A stretch of DNA of 64,000 nt from Letharia columbiana (lineage: Eukaryota > Ascomycota > Lecanoromycetes > Lecanorales > Parmeliaceae). The notes beneath the pieces were generated by a model. It made no database searches and was not told where the DNA came from. It saw only the letters and a program-made list of their open reading frames with translations. How positions within the stretch are numbered: position 1 is the first letter of the stretch; the number at the start of each line of letters is the position of its first letter. Shown one piece after another: positions 54,250 through 64,000 of the stretch. Location: positions 62,001-126,000 of the forward strand of contig NW_023501043.1 in NCBI RefSeq assembly GCF_014066305.1, given 5' to 3'. The position numbers and the translations under genes are program-made.

Positions 54250-57200
54250 TTATTCTTCGATCAGCATCCCGAGTATCAAACTCTGAATCACAAACTCATT
54301 CCCTACCACCCTCGTCTTCCCTTTCTTACCAGAAGGCCCGTGTTCGCTGTCTCTGCCACGCTTTCGTTTCTTGCCTGTCCCGTTTCCCCCAAACAGCTTC
54401 TCTTCAATCTCCAGCTCTTTGTTGTAGCTAAACACCCAGTCCCATGGCTCGCCCAAGGCTTGAGCGTCCGCCACTGCTTTCGCTGCTGATGCATCACTAA
54501 TGGCCCTGGAAACTTTGCTGGCTCCGAGCGCGTGAGTGATCAGAGGATGTTGCTGCATGCTCTTCTCATGGCTCTTTTCCATGATGAGAAGAACAGAAGC
54601 GTCATTCAGCATCCTAGGTCGGTTTTCCACAATATCGGACAGAGTGGCTGTCTCAGCATCAAATGGATGCAGCACGCGTGAGCGCACGGCGCCGCCAAGG
54701 AACGACGATTCGCCTGATGGAAGCAGATACGGAGCCCAAGGTAGAATACGCTGCTTGGCCACACAATTTGAGATCCATCGAGTAGAGAGGCAAGGAATTC
54801 CAAGAGAAAGAGCTTGGATGAATTTGGCGGTGCGACAGTGTTTGTCTGCTATGAGGCAGGTGAAGCCAAGGTCTTTGGCGGCCGGTGTCAGATGAAAGGA
54901 TGTATCAGCATTGGGATCGGCTGGACTGGTCGTACGAGGAAGAGCGGGTATGTGAAAAAGTTCGTCCAGGCCAGTGCTGAGAATATTACCACCGTTGGAA
55001 GTAACATGATTCTTGATTCGCTCGTGCTCATCGGCACGATCAATGTTGGTAATGGCGAAGGCCATGTTCCTGAAAATACCGTCGCTTGAATTGTTGCCGA
55101 TGGCCGTTGAGCGAGCTTGGACCAGACTAGAAGCCTTGACGCGGCGAGTACGAGAAGACGGAGTGGAAGGCGTCGAGGGTCGCTCGGAGGGTGTCTGTAG
55201 CCCAGTCGAGATATGCGGCTTGTTTGACAGGTGCGTATATTGTCGGTCCTTGATGGCAGTCCACATCGTCTGAGTAAGGTAGACTAGCGTCAGGGGCACA
55301 GCGATTGGCGAGATCTCCGCTTGTTCACCATCTATTGATAGCCGCTGCTTGGGAGACATCAAGACCGTGGCATTCCCGTAAACGTCTGTTTCAGGGAAAG
55401 CCGAATCCTTGGTGGGAGCAAGACAGCCACGACGGGAAGGTGTCGCCGGACCTCTAGTAACAGCGGAAATATGCTGATTCTGCACTCCTTCGACAACATA
55501 ATTCATTTTACGGGCCCCCGGGAGATCGACCTTCACAACGTCTCCGGGCAGTAATTCCAGTCTTTTGATGCCATACCCACCGATGACATCTATGGTGCCG
55601 TCTTCGAACCGGACACGATAGCGAGGCTCATCGCCGCCAATCGTCTCCAAGCATGTAGCAGGGTAGTAAGCAGGATTTGAGCCATTGAAATGTGCAAATA
55701 CCCGGTTCGGTGCTGTCACGGCGCGCATATTGGCTGGGCCTTGATCAGTAGACGAAAAATTTGTATGTGAAGTGGCTAGTCGTTCAGGAACGCTGGCATT
55801 TCTAGCCGCAACAGTCTGAGGCTTGGTGATAAGTTGAGGAGTAGCAGACGGTTGAGCTTTGTTCGATACGGACGTCGCCCGTGTAGTCACCGCTGGCTTT
55901 GCAGCCGGGGCACTCTTTGGCTCTAAGGTGTGATCCCCCTTGGTTGGAGCTTGCTTAATTATGACAGAGACGACTGAGCTTGGCCTGTCCGCTTCGGACG
56001 TTGGATAAGGGGTGATGGGAGAGATTGCCGAGGAACCAGGTGGAGCTGAGCTGAATGACTGTAGTAGCGGAGAGCGAGGGGCTGGAGGTAGCTTGTTTGG
56101 CTCCTGATGTGCGACTTGCAGGGCAAGTCCTCGGCCGCCTCGTCGCCTTCTACTAGCGTGTGCAATTGAACTGGAGCCACTAATGGCATTCTGAAACTCA
56201 ATATCCTCATTGGTCAATATGTTGATGTCCAAGTCAACGTCTCCAATTACGTCTGGGGGGGTAGGATCGGCTGCGATCTCACTGATGGTCCTTGAGAGCC
56301 TTGTCTTGATTGGGGACACCTGTCTGGTCTGAGAAGCTTTCTGTATTCGCTGGGAGTGTGACTTGGAAGGCGACTCAGCCAAGTGTTCTTGTGCAGTTTC
56401 GAAAAGTGTAGAAGGCCGTGATTGCTCAGCGATAGAGTGGCTCGATGCTGCCTTTGATGCAGATTTGGGCGTGGTCCTTGGAGAAGGCATGGAATTTGAG
56501 GTATCTCCTGCAGATTGGTTTTGAATGTGAACTGGCTTTGACGAGGGGCTCGTTTCAGGTATTGTGCTCTTAGCTGGCACTGAATTTGTCATTGGGAGAT
56601 GGTAGCCCTTGGCTGGGCTGCTTTGCGGCGCTGAAGATGCAGGTTGCTCCTGCGTCGTCCGGGACGCAGGTGCCGGTCCTGGTAATTCTCTGCTCGGTCC
56701 TTCCAATCGTAGTGGTTCTGCAGATGCGTGCGGCGGCCCGCGGCTAAAATCTGCATTATGGTGCACACCCTTGAGAAGTATGGGACTACTTGGTAGATCC
56801 CCGGAACACTTATTTCCTTCAACTCTGCCTTCACATGAATTCGTAGCCTGCAATGCTCGTGACGACTGAGACTGCGGCACGAGGACCCGTGAGTCTAGGG
56901 AAGATTGAGGCCCGGTAAAAGCTCTAGCATCCTTGGTTTTAGAAAGTTGCTCTGATTTAGCGCGGCCCTGAGACGTCTGCGAATCTGCAATGGCATCTGG
57001 TTGAGTTGCGCCTTCGACAGCTTTTTCGAGCTCCTGAGATCTGGTGTTTTGAGAACTGCTCTCCACATGCACCACTCTGCTTGTCTGAGATCCTCCTTTT
57101 GCTGTCCGTACATTCCGATGAGAAGGGCTAGGTTGTGAGATAACAACTTGTGATGTCGTGTGATGAGCTCTCGAGATCGTCCTTGGCACCTCAACATTCT

Positions 57201-58666
57201 CCTTGTTCTCTTCAGCCAGCTCATCCACGTCATCATAATCGTCAGTTTGAACCTCTTCTTCACGTTCCGTTTCATCTTCAGTAAGATTCCCCAGCGTATC
57301 TTCCATCGGCGCATCGTCGGAAATAACGACAGGCTTGCTAGCTTCTCTTCCAGCTTGACGCGTACCGACCCTGCTGGGCGTGTCTTTATTTCGTCCAGCT
57401 CGAACTCGACTGTTACCACCTATCAGTGGACTAGCCCGCGCCGTAAGGCCGGCAAATTGGTTTTTGGCTTCTGTATCTATACGCCTCTGTTTTGATCTTC
57501 TTCGAAGCTGGGTATCTGCAGATCCAAAATCATCGTCGGACAGCTCATCAGGCGATAGAATTTCGGCGGCCTTCAAGGATCGAAGGTATCGCTCTCTCGC
57601 TTCTTGTGACTCTTTCATCGACACGTATGTAGTTTGCGGCTCGGTGACTGCACGGATTGTATTGAAGCGTGAAGGGTCAGCCGGTGACGAAAGTAAGCCT
57701 ACTGTTGCTGAGCGCTGTATTATGTGCGTGTCTGGCGAAGGCCTCTCAGATAAACCATCAGATGGTATAATGTTCGTCAATGGTGAGGTCAGAGCCTGTG
57801 TAGCATTGAACAATTGGCTTGGGCCCATCAACCCATCCAGACTCCCAATACCTCCTGCAAAAGGGTTCACTGGCAGACTGAGAGTAGTAGCACTCCCTTG
57901 GGACTCCGTCTCAACCCCACGTTTACGCTTCTTGCCATTTGTAGCAGGCGTCTTTGGTTGTTGAAAGCGTTTGGATTCCGGAAACAAATCTGCGCGAGTG
58001 TCTACTGCTTGCGATAAGGGATCGATATCATCGTCCTCATGATCTGCATCCGGGTGTTCGTTATCGATGAGAGATGGCTGCTCGAAGGCACCGAGAAGAT
58101 CGATATGGCCAGCCTCGCCTTCAAGTAGACTATGCAACGCGGCACTTTCTTCCAAAGTGTTATTTCCGTGGTTCTCTGATCCCTCTCTTGTCGCCAGCTG
58201 CTCCGTGCGCTTGCTAGCAAATTCCTTGTAGACAGACTGGGAGACCGGCTGGGTGTCGCCTTCAGACTGACTGTCTATTCCGAACATCTTGCTCCTTAAG
58301 GACTCGGGAATGGTGCTTGGCAGTTCAGGCTGGGAAGCAGAATGCCGCTGCCCACGGGTACTGGGGCCAGAAGTACGACGTGCAGAGCATGGCTGAGTGT
58401 GTGTTGGGTAGTGAGGATGTGAATTGTGAGTGAGGTTTTGACCTAGGGCAGTCAATGATGTGTCTGCTTGAGGATGATGATTGCTTGGAGGCGGCGCGGT
58501 CGCCCGGGGCGAGTCGCGATCAGACTGTAGGGAATTCGGCGTCAGTTTTCGTGCATAGCCGCAGTGACAGGCATTGATGCATGGCTTGGCTCACCTGGTC
58601 ATGGTTCAAACCGAGGGCAAACGCTTTCAACTGCGAAATATCAATACTATCAAGCTGGGTCTCCAT
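54250..58666 (-). CDS. Rad9/Crb2/53BP1-type DNA-damage checkpoint mediator
   Basis: Two exons, 58666-58595 and 58524-54250, with a 70-nt intron; 1448 residues. Exon 1 supplies METQLDSIDISQLKAFALGL. The first 950 residues are long, disordered and rich in Ser, Thr and Gln with many SQ/TQ sites (for example SQSEGDTQPVSQ), as expected for phosphorylation by ATM/ATR-type kinases. A Tudor-like domain lies near residues 960-1035 (FAHFNGSNPAYYPATCLE, YRVRFEDGTIDVIGGYGI, LLPGDVVKVDLPG). Tandem BRCT repeats fill 1165-1448 (FAITNIDRADEHERIKNHV, GFTCLIADKHCRTAKFIQAL, IPCLSTRWISNCV). This set defines Crb2/Rad9/53BP1, which binds methylated H4 and phosphorylated H2A at breaks and activates Chk1/Rad53. It is larger than yeast Crb2, through its long linker. 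Confidence 0.9.
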
Positions 58667-59514
58667 GTTGAGTGACCATCAATCCTTTGAAGAACTGTGA
58701 TGACTTTGTAGAAGTTGTTGAATACTTTAAGTGGTTCTCGTCGCGAACACATCAGAGACGCGCCACAGATCTCTAGCGCGATATATCAAGCGGAAAGCCC
58801 ATCTTCTTGGCACGGAAGGATTTAGAGGTGCCGATCATTGAACACTTTAAATCCGCGCCGGACTGCCTAAGAAGACAGCGCTACAGGTGGTGTGTTCTTC
58901 AGGCGCTGTACAACATGTCTTGTAACCAAGTCGTTATTGCAGCAGTGAATAAGGTGTCGACAAAAAATTGGTGGCTTGTTTGCGAGACAGAAGGTCGCAT
59001 CTGAAAAATTCACTTACAAATGCGAATATACAACACCCGCAAGGATTTGGAGCAGATGGCATGCTCACGGCGAAACCACTTTTATCACTAAGCGGTTACT
59101 ACAGAAAAGATAAGACACATGGAATCTCTACGAGGCTGTCATAAGCTCTTTATTCGTAGCTGTTTCGTCTAACAAAGTGCGGTATGGAGGTGCTCTATGT
59201 ACACGATTCGCACAAAGAGATGCCGGAGAGTACTGGACCAAGAAAGGATCCCCCGACAACAACAGCAACCATAGGCCCCAGACCTCCACTCTGCCTTGCC
59301 TCGCCTTCAAGGCTGAATTAGCTCATGGATTGACCTGCTCCTTTACTTTTGGACACAGTTTTCGAAGTTACCCCTGCCTCTGAAGCTTACCTCCAAGAAC
59401 GACTATCTTTGAACTGAGAGGTGATTGTTGACGGTTTGAATAGAGCAGTGCGTTTCTATGATGTGAGCTCTGTGCAAACACACTGAAATACCAATCATGC
59501 TGAATCTATTTCAC
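58667..59514. other. Intergenic region
   Basis: Short frames without motifs. Promoter of the checkpoint mediator and 3' flank of the zinc-cluster gene. Confidence 0.4.
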
Positions 59515-61561
59515 TCAAATCAACTTATTCTTCGACCTCCTCTCCCTATCCGCTGGGCTTTCGTTGTGCGCAAATGGAAGCCAAAACAACGACAACAGCA
59601 CCGCTACAGCGAAGAACGGTACAGACGCATTCTGCCAGTCTCTCGGCCATTTTTTCAACCACAGCCCCCAAAAGACTATTGGTCCCGCCAAAATGAGCGT
59701 ATGATACAACAACACCTTGTAGAAGGACACTGCGAACACGGCGTTCAGTCCCCATGCTTCGTCTTTTTCTTCGTCTCGATCGACGTCCCATTTGCGTCGA
59801 CGCTTCGGAAGGCGTTCTAGGACTCGATACTTGCCGCAGTGGTTGCGGCCTTTGCACTCATGAAAGATGCAGAGTAGGTCAAGCTGAGACTTGATGCATG
59901 CTTTGTTGCAGCCGTAGAAGTTTGCGTTGAAAACCGTACTCAATACAGGAGGATTTCGACTTGCGTGATACTCGTAGTCTCGATTATCGGGCGATGGCAC
60001 CTCCTCAGGGCCTGGCATGATTTCATTCGGATTCGCTTTGTGGAACTAAGCTCTTTCAGCCTTTTGCCTTGGGTTTATGGAGGGACTGCCAATCGATCAT
60101 ACCATTATGAAATCACAGGTATAGAACACCCATATCGATAAGACCCGCCGGAGGAAGCCACGGAGCTTCATATATTGCACACCCATCTCATCAAAGAAGC
60201 TATCGTCATCTTTGTAGATGGCGACATCGATTTGCGCGAGGCGGAGCCACGCACTCTGCAGACGCTTTGACCCGTGTACTCCAAAGAGTACAAAGCCAGT
60301 CAAATCACTTGGCGGCACAATATCAACCTCGATACTCGTACCGGGTGTATGAATATCCTTCCCGGAATCCGCCTCGTCATCTGGTTGATCAGATGTGCCA
60401 TTGGCGGAGACGGCTGGGGATGACCTCCCAACAGATGACTCTGATCCAGAGCTTCGGCTCGTACTTGTACCTGAGTTCTTTCCTGATGAAGAGGCAGACT
60501 GTTTACTCTTAACAGCCTCCGGCGATGGAGCAGGCCCAGTGTTAGGAAGCACAGTCCAATGTTCGTGCCCCAAAACCTTCGAAGTGAATTAGCATGCCTG
60601 GATTGAGGCACCGTGGATGATGACTTACGCAATGCCACCGTAGCCTGATTTCGTCTTCTAGAAGCGGTCGGAAACTTGGACGGAGAGGCCACCAGTCCCA
60701 TGTTTCTCCAGTCAAACGCTGCAACCACAACTTCGCCGAGTTGACAAGATCTTGCTCCTTCCCATTCATCACATGCATGCGAAATTGACCCAAGTCCACA
60801 GGAAGGGTTTTGGGGGGTTCAAAGTGTTGTTGATCCACTTTCCCAATCTGAGATGTAGGCTTGTCTTCCCTCTCGGTTATGCTATCCACTAGAACGCTAA
60901 TTCGATGTCGCTCTGTCTGACTCCCCTTGGGCATCCTGAGGTTGGTTTTGGGTGGGGTCTTGATCAGATCCTCTCTTACTTTCACTCCGTCTACGAGGCC
61001 TTTGTAGTTCCCAAGTAAAGTCGACCTTGGGGTTATCTCATGGTATGCCTTGCTTTCATCCACATCGTTACTTGGCTCCGCAAAACTTTCGCCTTTCATT
61101 TGCTTAGTATAGGTGCATGCTGCCCTTCTCCCAGCCCGATCGCACGGTGTGCAAGCCGGCTTCTTCTTGTCACATTTGACTTTTCTTGCACGACATCTCT
61201 GACAGGCGACGGCTGATACTTGCGACACCGTCGGCCCTGCAGTTACGGTCGGGCTGTGACGACCTTCTCCCTCAGTGCCGGTCGACTTCGCTCTGTAGCG
61301 TTCCCAAAACCTCCTTACAGCCTGCTGCGCAATTTCATTGTCGCCAAAGACACCACGATAGTAGCTGAAGGCGGCAAATTCCTCCGTGGAGAACACATAT
61401 GTCGAGGGTTGCGCTTGAACACGTTGCCATATGGCATCAATGCTTAGGTCAGGAAACACGGTCACGGCTGGATCGATGTCGCCATGCTGGTTCTGCTTAG
61501 CGATCTCGAGCGCTTTCGGTAACGTGAGTTCACTCGTCGAACTGGCCATTCTTTCTCCCAT
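59515..61561 (-). CDS. Zn(II)2Cys6 protein with DWWPL domain and C-terminal membrane helices
   Basis: Three exons: 61561-60629, 60576-60103 and 60045-59515, introns of 52 and 57 nt; 645 residues. Zinc cluster at residues 120-149, CX2CX6CX6CX2CX8C, with the basic loop CRARKVKC typical of DNA-binding fungal regulators. Then WDWWPLRP (from 288), followed across a splice by LGHEHWTVLP, SDLTGFVLFGVHGSKRLQ and RLAQIDVAIYKDDDSFFDEM. Exon 3 gives FHKANPNEIMPGPEEVPSPD, NANFYGCNKACIKSQLDLL and a basic LPKRRRKWDV, then two hydrophobic segments at about 575-599 and 609-628. The central and C-terminal part resembles a common uncharacterised fungal DWWPL family. Both joins restore family motifs, so a single gene is favoured, but a cDNA would settle it. 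Confidence 0.8.
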
Positions 61562-62106
61562 TTGTTTTTTTCATGTAGACCCCCGTGAGGAAATCTGGAC
61601 CCAGGACGAGAGTGAGCATGCGATGCTGGCGATATCGACACCGTTGCCTTTCTATGAAAATGTCTCCAATCCGATCCATGAAGTGAGAGCCGTCGATGGC
61701 AGCTCACCTTCCGAGAAAACCATTCCGGAATATAATCTCAAGTAAGAGAAACTCCCTAACAAAAATTACCCCGCCTGCCCTCAGGCTGCAGCCTCGTTCC
61801 TTCGGGGCGCTGTATATCATGCAGGTGCTGATAGGTCAGGTAGCGGACCAACTAAGCTTTTCAGTACTCGACCAACGAGTTTCTTCCCCTGGTTACGGCT
61901 TTAACCAGTATTAATCTTACCTGTCGCGCTTTATTCAAACGCATTGCAGCTTGGCATCTTCGCTCCCCACCTAGTTTGATGTGTAGCAACAGTCCTTGAT
62001 TCCACCACCATGGGCAACCTCCACCAATCGTCGAAATGGAAGCCATACAAACCCGCCAAACAGGCCAATAGAGCCGATTTTCAGTTTCGAAATTCACTTG
62101 GTGAAA
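61562..62106. other. Intergenic region
   Basis: Divergent promoter space between the zinc-cluster gene and a weak plus-strand model. No gene seen. Confidence 0.4.
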
Positions 62107-62852
62107 ATGGCAACGGTGGAATCAATGGCTGTTGCTGACTACACTTTCATTGAGGTAGGTAGAGGATACCTGATATTAAGCCTATGAAAGCCTAGTCACC
62201 ACGCCAACGGGACCGAGAATATTGACTGCTGCCTACAGGAAAACTTCCACACACGACAACTCCCAAACAACCCCACAGCTCCTAAACAACCCACCACAAG
62301 ATCCGTGAAACCTGCTACTCAACCCCCCACGCACCGACAGCAACCAACCCACCAACCAAGTCTTCCGAACCCTATCCCGGTCCCAGCGCCGCCCACATGC
62401 TCGCGAACCCGCACCTTCGCCCCTTCGGTCCTGTCCCACCACAACACCCCGAACGCCATCCTCGACGACCGCCGAACTGGCCTTCCTCAAGGACTTCTCC
62501 GCGGATCCGTCTCGTATGTATACCTTTATCAATATCCGAACTCGTCATCTATTCATCCATCTTTATCACCCTTTGACATCCTAACCCCTTCCTTCCTTCC
62601 TTCCTTCCTTCCTTCCTTCCTTCCTTCCTTCCTTCCTTCCTTTTCTTCTCCATCCACCTCACTAACCCGCCGACCCGTCCGTCCTCCCGCAGGGGGAAAG
62701 ATTCGCTCCTCTCCGCCCGCGGCATGGCCGATCGACCGGGCGCGAAAGCGGCCGAGAAGGGGAGTTTGACGGGTGTGGTCGTCGCGCGGTGTGGGACGGC
62801 CGAGTCGGCGTTGGGGGGAGGGCGATGTGGAGATGTTGAGGGGGTGGTTTGA
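62107..62852 (+). CDS. Weak gene model, hypothetical Pro-rich protein
   Basis: Three proposed exons, 62107-62154, 62239-62513 and 62693-62852, giving 160 residues. The join MAVADYTFIE to ENFHTRQLPNNP is convincing. The rest of exon 2 is Pro/Thr-rich. Exon 3 reads GKDSLLSARGMADRPGAKAAEKG. In a +1 frame the end of exon 2 reads TAELAFLKDFSADPS, which looks more protein-like, so the exon 2 model or the sequence may be wrong. I recognise no family. Confidence 0.33.
62587..62642. repeat. (CTTC)n tetranucleotide microsatellite
   Basis: About fourteen near-perfect units, inside the second intron of the weak model. The strong purine/pyrimidine asymmetry makes it prone to length change. Confidence 0.92.
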
Positions 62853-63520
62853 GGGCGGGGGGGGCGGGTGTTTGAGGGGTGGGTGGGTGACTTTAGATTC
62901 TGGGAGGATGAGAGTGGGGTGTAGGTGAAAGGGGAAAGGGCGATTTCACGGCTGGGAGGTTTGTGTTTGTGCTTTCGTTAAGTAAGGGACGGGTATTGTG
63001 AGGGGGGAGCTGTTCGGGGGGGGAGAGGGGGGGGGGAGAGATAGGGATTTAGAAAAGCAGGTTGTACACAGCTCGCGTGGTCGAGCGACGGATGCTGCGT
63101 GTGTGATTCTTGGAAACGGCCTTACTCTTATTCAATCAACTGAATTGCTCCTCGAAAAATAAGATACTTGGTGACATTGCGTATGGGGCTTTCTTGATCG
63201 AGATGACAGCCTATTGCAAAGCTTGGCATCTTCGCTTGTTGCCCTCCCCACCTAAATTTGTATGATGAGCCAATGGGGAGAAGAGAGTGAAAATAAGTTG
63301 ACCATGATGCTGTATACCTCTGCCTGGTATTGTACTGAATCTGCGTAAGAGTGTATCCTCAATATTCGCACTCCAGATACCGTTCCTCGTAGCATGCGCT
63401 GCTCATCACTCCTGAACAACAACAGTTCGAAAACCACTGCCATGCCCGTGCCGACCGCTCATCGCTACGCTCGAGATTCGCAAGCACCATCAATATATAT
63501 CCCGGGTCACTTGCGAGACA
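62853..63520. other. G-rich stretch and intergenic region
   Basis: 62820-63050 is very G-rich on the plus strand with many runs of four or more G. The rest holds only short frames. No gene seen. Confidence 0.4.
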
Positions 63521-64000
63521 CTATTCATCCATGGTAAGCCGCACCGTCTGTAGCCTGCCCACGAGGAGCAGCTTCGAATTCCCGGGGAGGTTCAAATCAG
63601 CCGTGTTGTAGAAGAACTCGCAATCCATGCGGTATGGAGGAATTGCCGGTGCAAACTCGGTTGGAATGACGTGAACATGGCTGTCAACTTTGCTGGCGGT
63701 AGTACTCGCTGAAAATCCGTTTGAGATATCGGCCAGAGATTCATCCACAGTAACAGCATTAGCTTCATCAGGGAGGCCACTTTGCACTTCCGCCACTGCA
63801 CGCGGATTGTCTGAGTCCGCTTCTTGCTGTGGAGGGAGTCACGCTGATGATCGATGTCACAGTGATGTAGAATGTGGCTGACAGATAGACGTTGGGAAAG
63901 GCAGCTAGGACGGTAATGTACAGCATGATGCATCCCAGAGCGGTGAAGAGGTCATAGACGGCATCAGCCAAGCGTTTGAGAAGGATGGCGTAGGTCTCGA
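63521..64000 (-). CDS. Partial membrane protein at the window edge
   Basis: The 5' part lies beyond position 64000. Reading leftwards, ETYAILLKRLADAVYDLF and TALGCIMLYITVLAAFPNV form a hydrophobic segment. The last exon reads QEADSDNPRAVAEVQSGLPD and ends LLLVGRLQTVRLTMDE at the stop 63521. The two frames differ, so an intron must lie between. One candidate joins AAFPN to QEADSD with a GTCTAT..CAG intron of about 67 nt, but a shorter exon is possible. Family not recognised. Confidence 0.45.

Overview
The window is nuclear DNA of a filamentous ascomycete (Pezizomycotina), most likely a dothideomycete, though I cannot fix the class by eye. The evidence is intron-containing genes with short introns (mostly 46-100 nt, GT..AG with CTNAC-like branch sites), Zn(II)2Cys6 proteins, an RNA-dependent RNA polymerase of the quelling type, an ABCA transporter, the remains of a fungal NLR-type gene, a decayed Tc1/mariner element and a TpA-rich block that looks like repeat-induced point mutation (RIP). 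No rRNA, tRNA, CRISPR or bacterial operon structure was seen.

Left part (1-14.8 kb): an F-box-like protein; an M18 aspartyl aminopeptidase with an N-terminal six-cysteine zinc-cluster motif; two tandem genes sharing an unrecognised C-terminal domain; a gene-poor stretch with a RIP-like AT-rich block between two identical 66-bp direct repeats; a disordered acidic protein; and a divergent pair, mitochondrial ribosomal protein bL27m and LCL2, sharing a 158-bp promoter.

Middle (15-45 kb): an FtsJ-fold methyltransferase with an altered active site, a poly(A)-rich tract of doubtful quality, a 5'-nucleotidase family phosphoesterase, a sugar transporter with a GC-AG intron, a WW-domain protein, a YAR1-like ankyrin protein with a 3n intron, a decayed alpha/beta-hydrolase/NACHT pseudogene, a four-helix MARVEL-like protein, a small one-helix protein flanked by complementary triplet tracts, a class I/II aminotransferase of the ACC-synthase-like branch, a full-length ABCA transporter, a Tc1/mariner relic with terminal inverted repeats, and SGT1.

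Right part (45-64 kb): a nine-exon RNA-dependent RNA polymerase, a nitronate monooxygenase, a Ser-rich repeat protein with a 69-bp tandem repeat, a Rad9/Crb2/53BP1-type checkpoint mediator, a zinc-cluster protein that also carries two C-terminal membrane segments, a weak gene model with a tetranucleotide repeat in its intron, and an edge-truncated membrane protein.

The genes are mostly unrelated housekeeping and accessory functions, not a biosynthetic cluster. Two genome-defence themes coexist: RNA silencing (the polymerase) and apparent RIP of repeats. Exon coordinates below were worked out by hand from splice consensus, reading-frame phase and known protein motifs; each multi-exon model closes to a whole number of codons.
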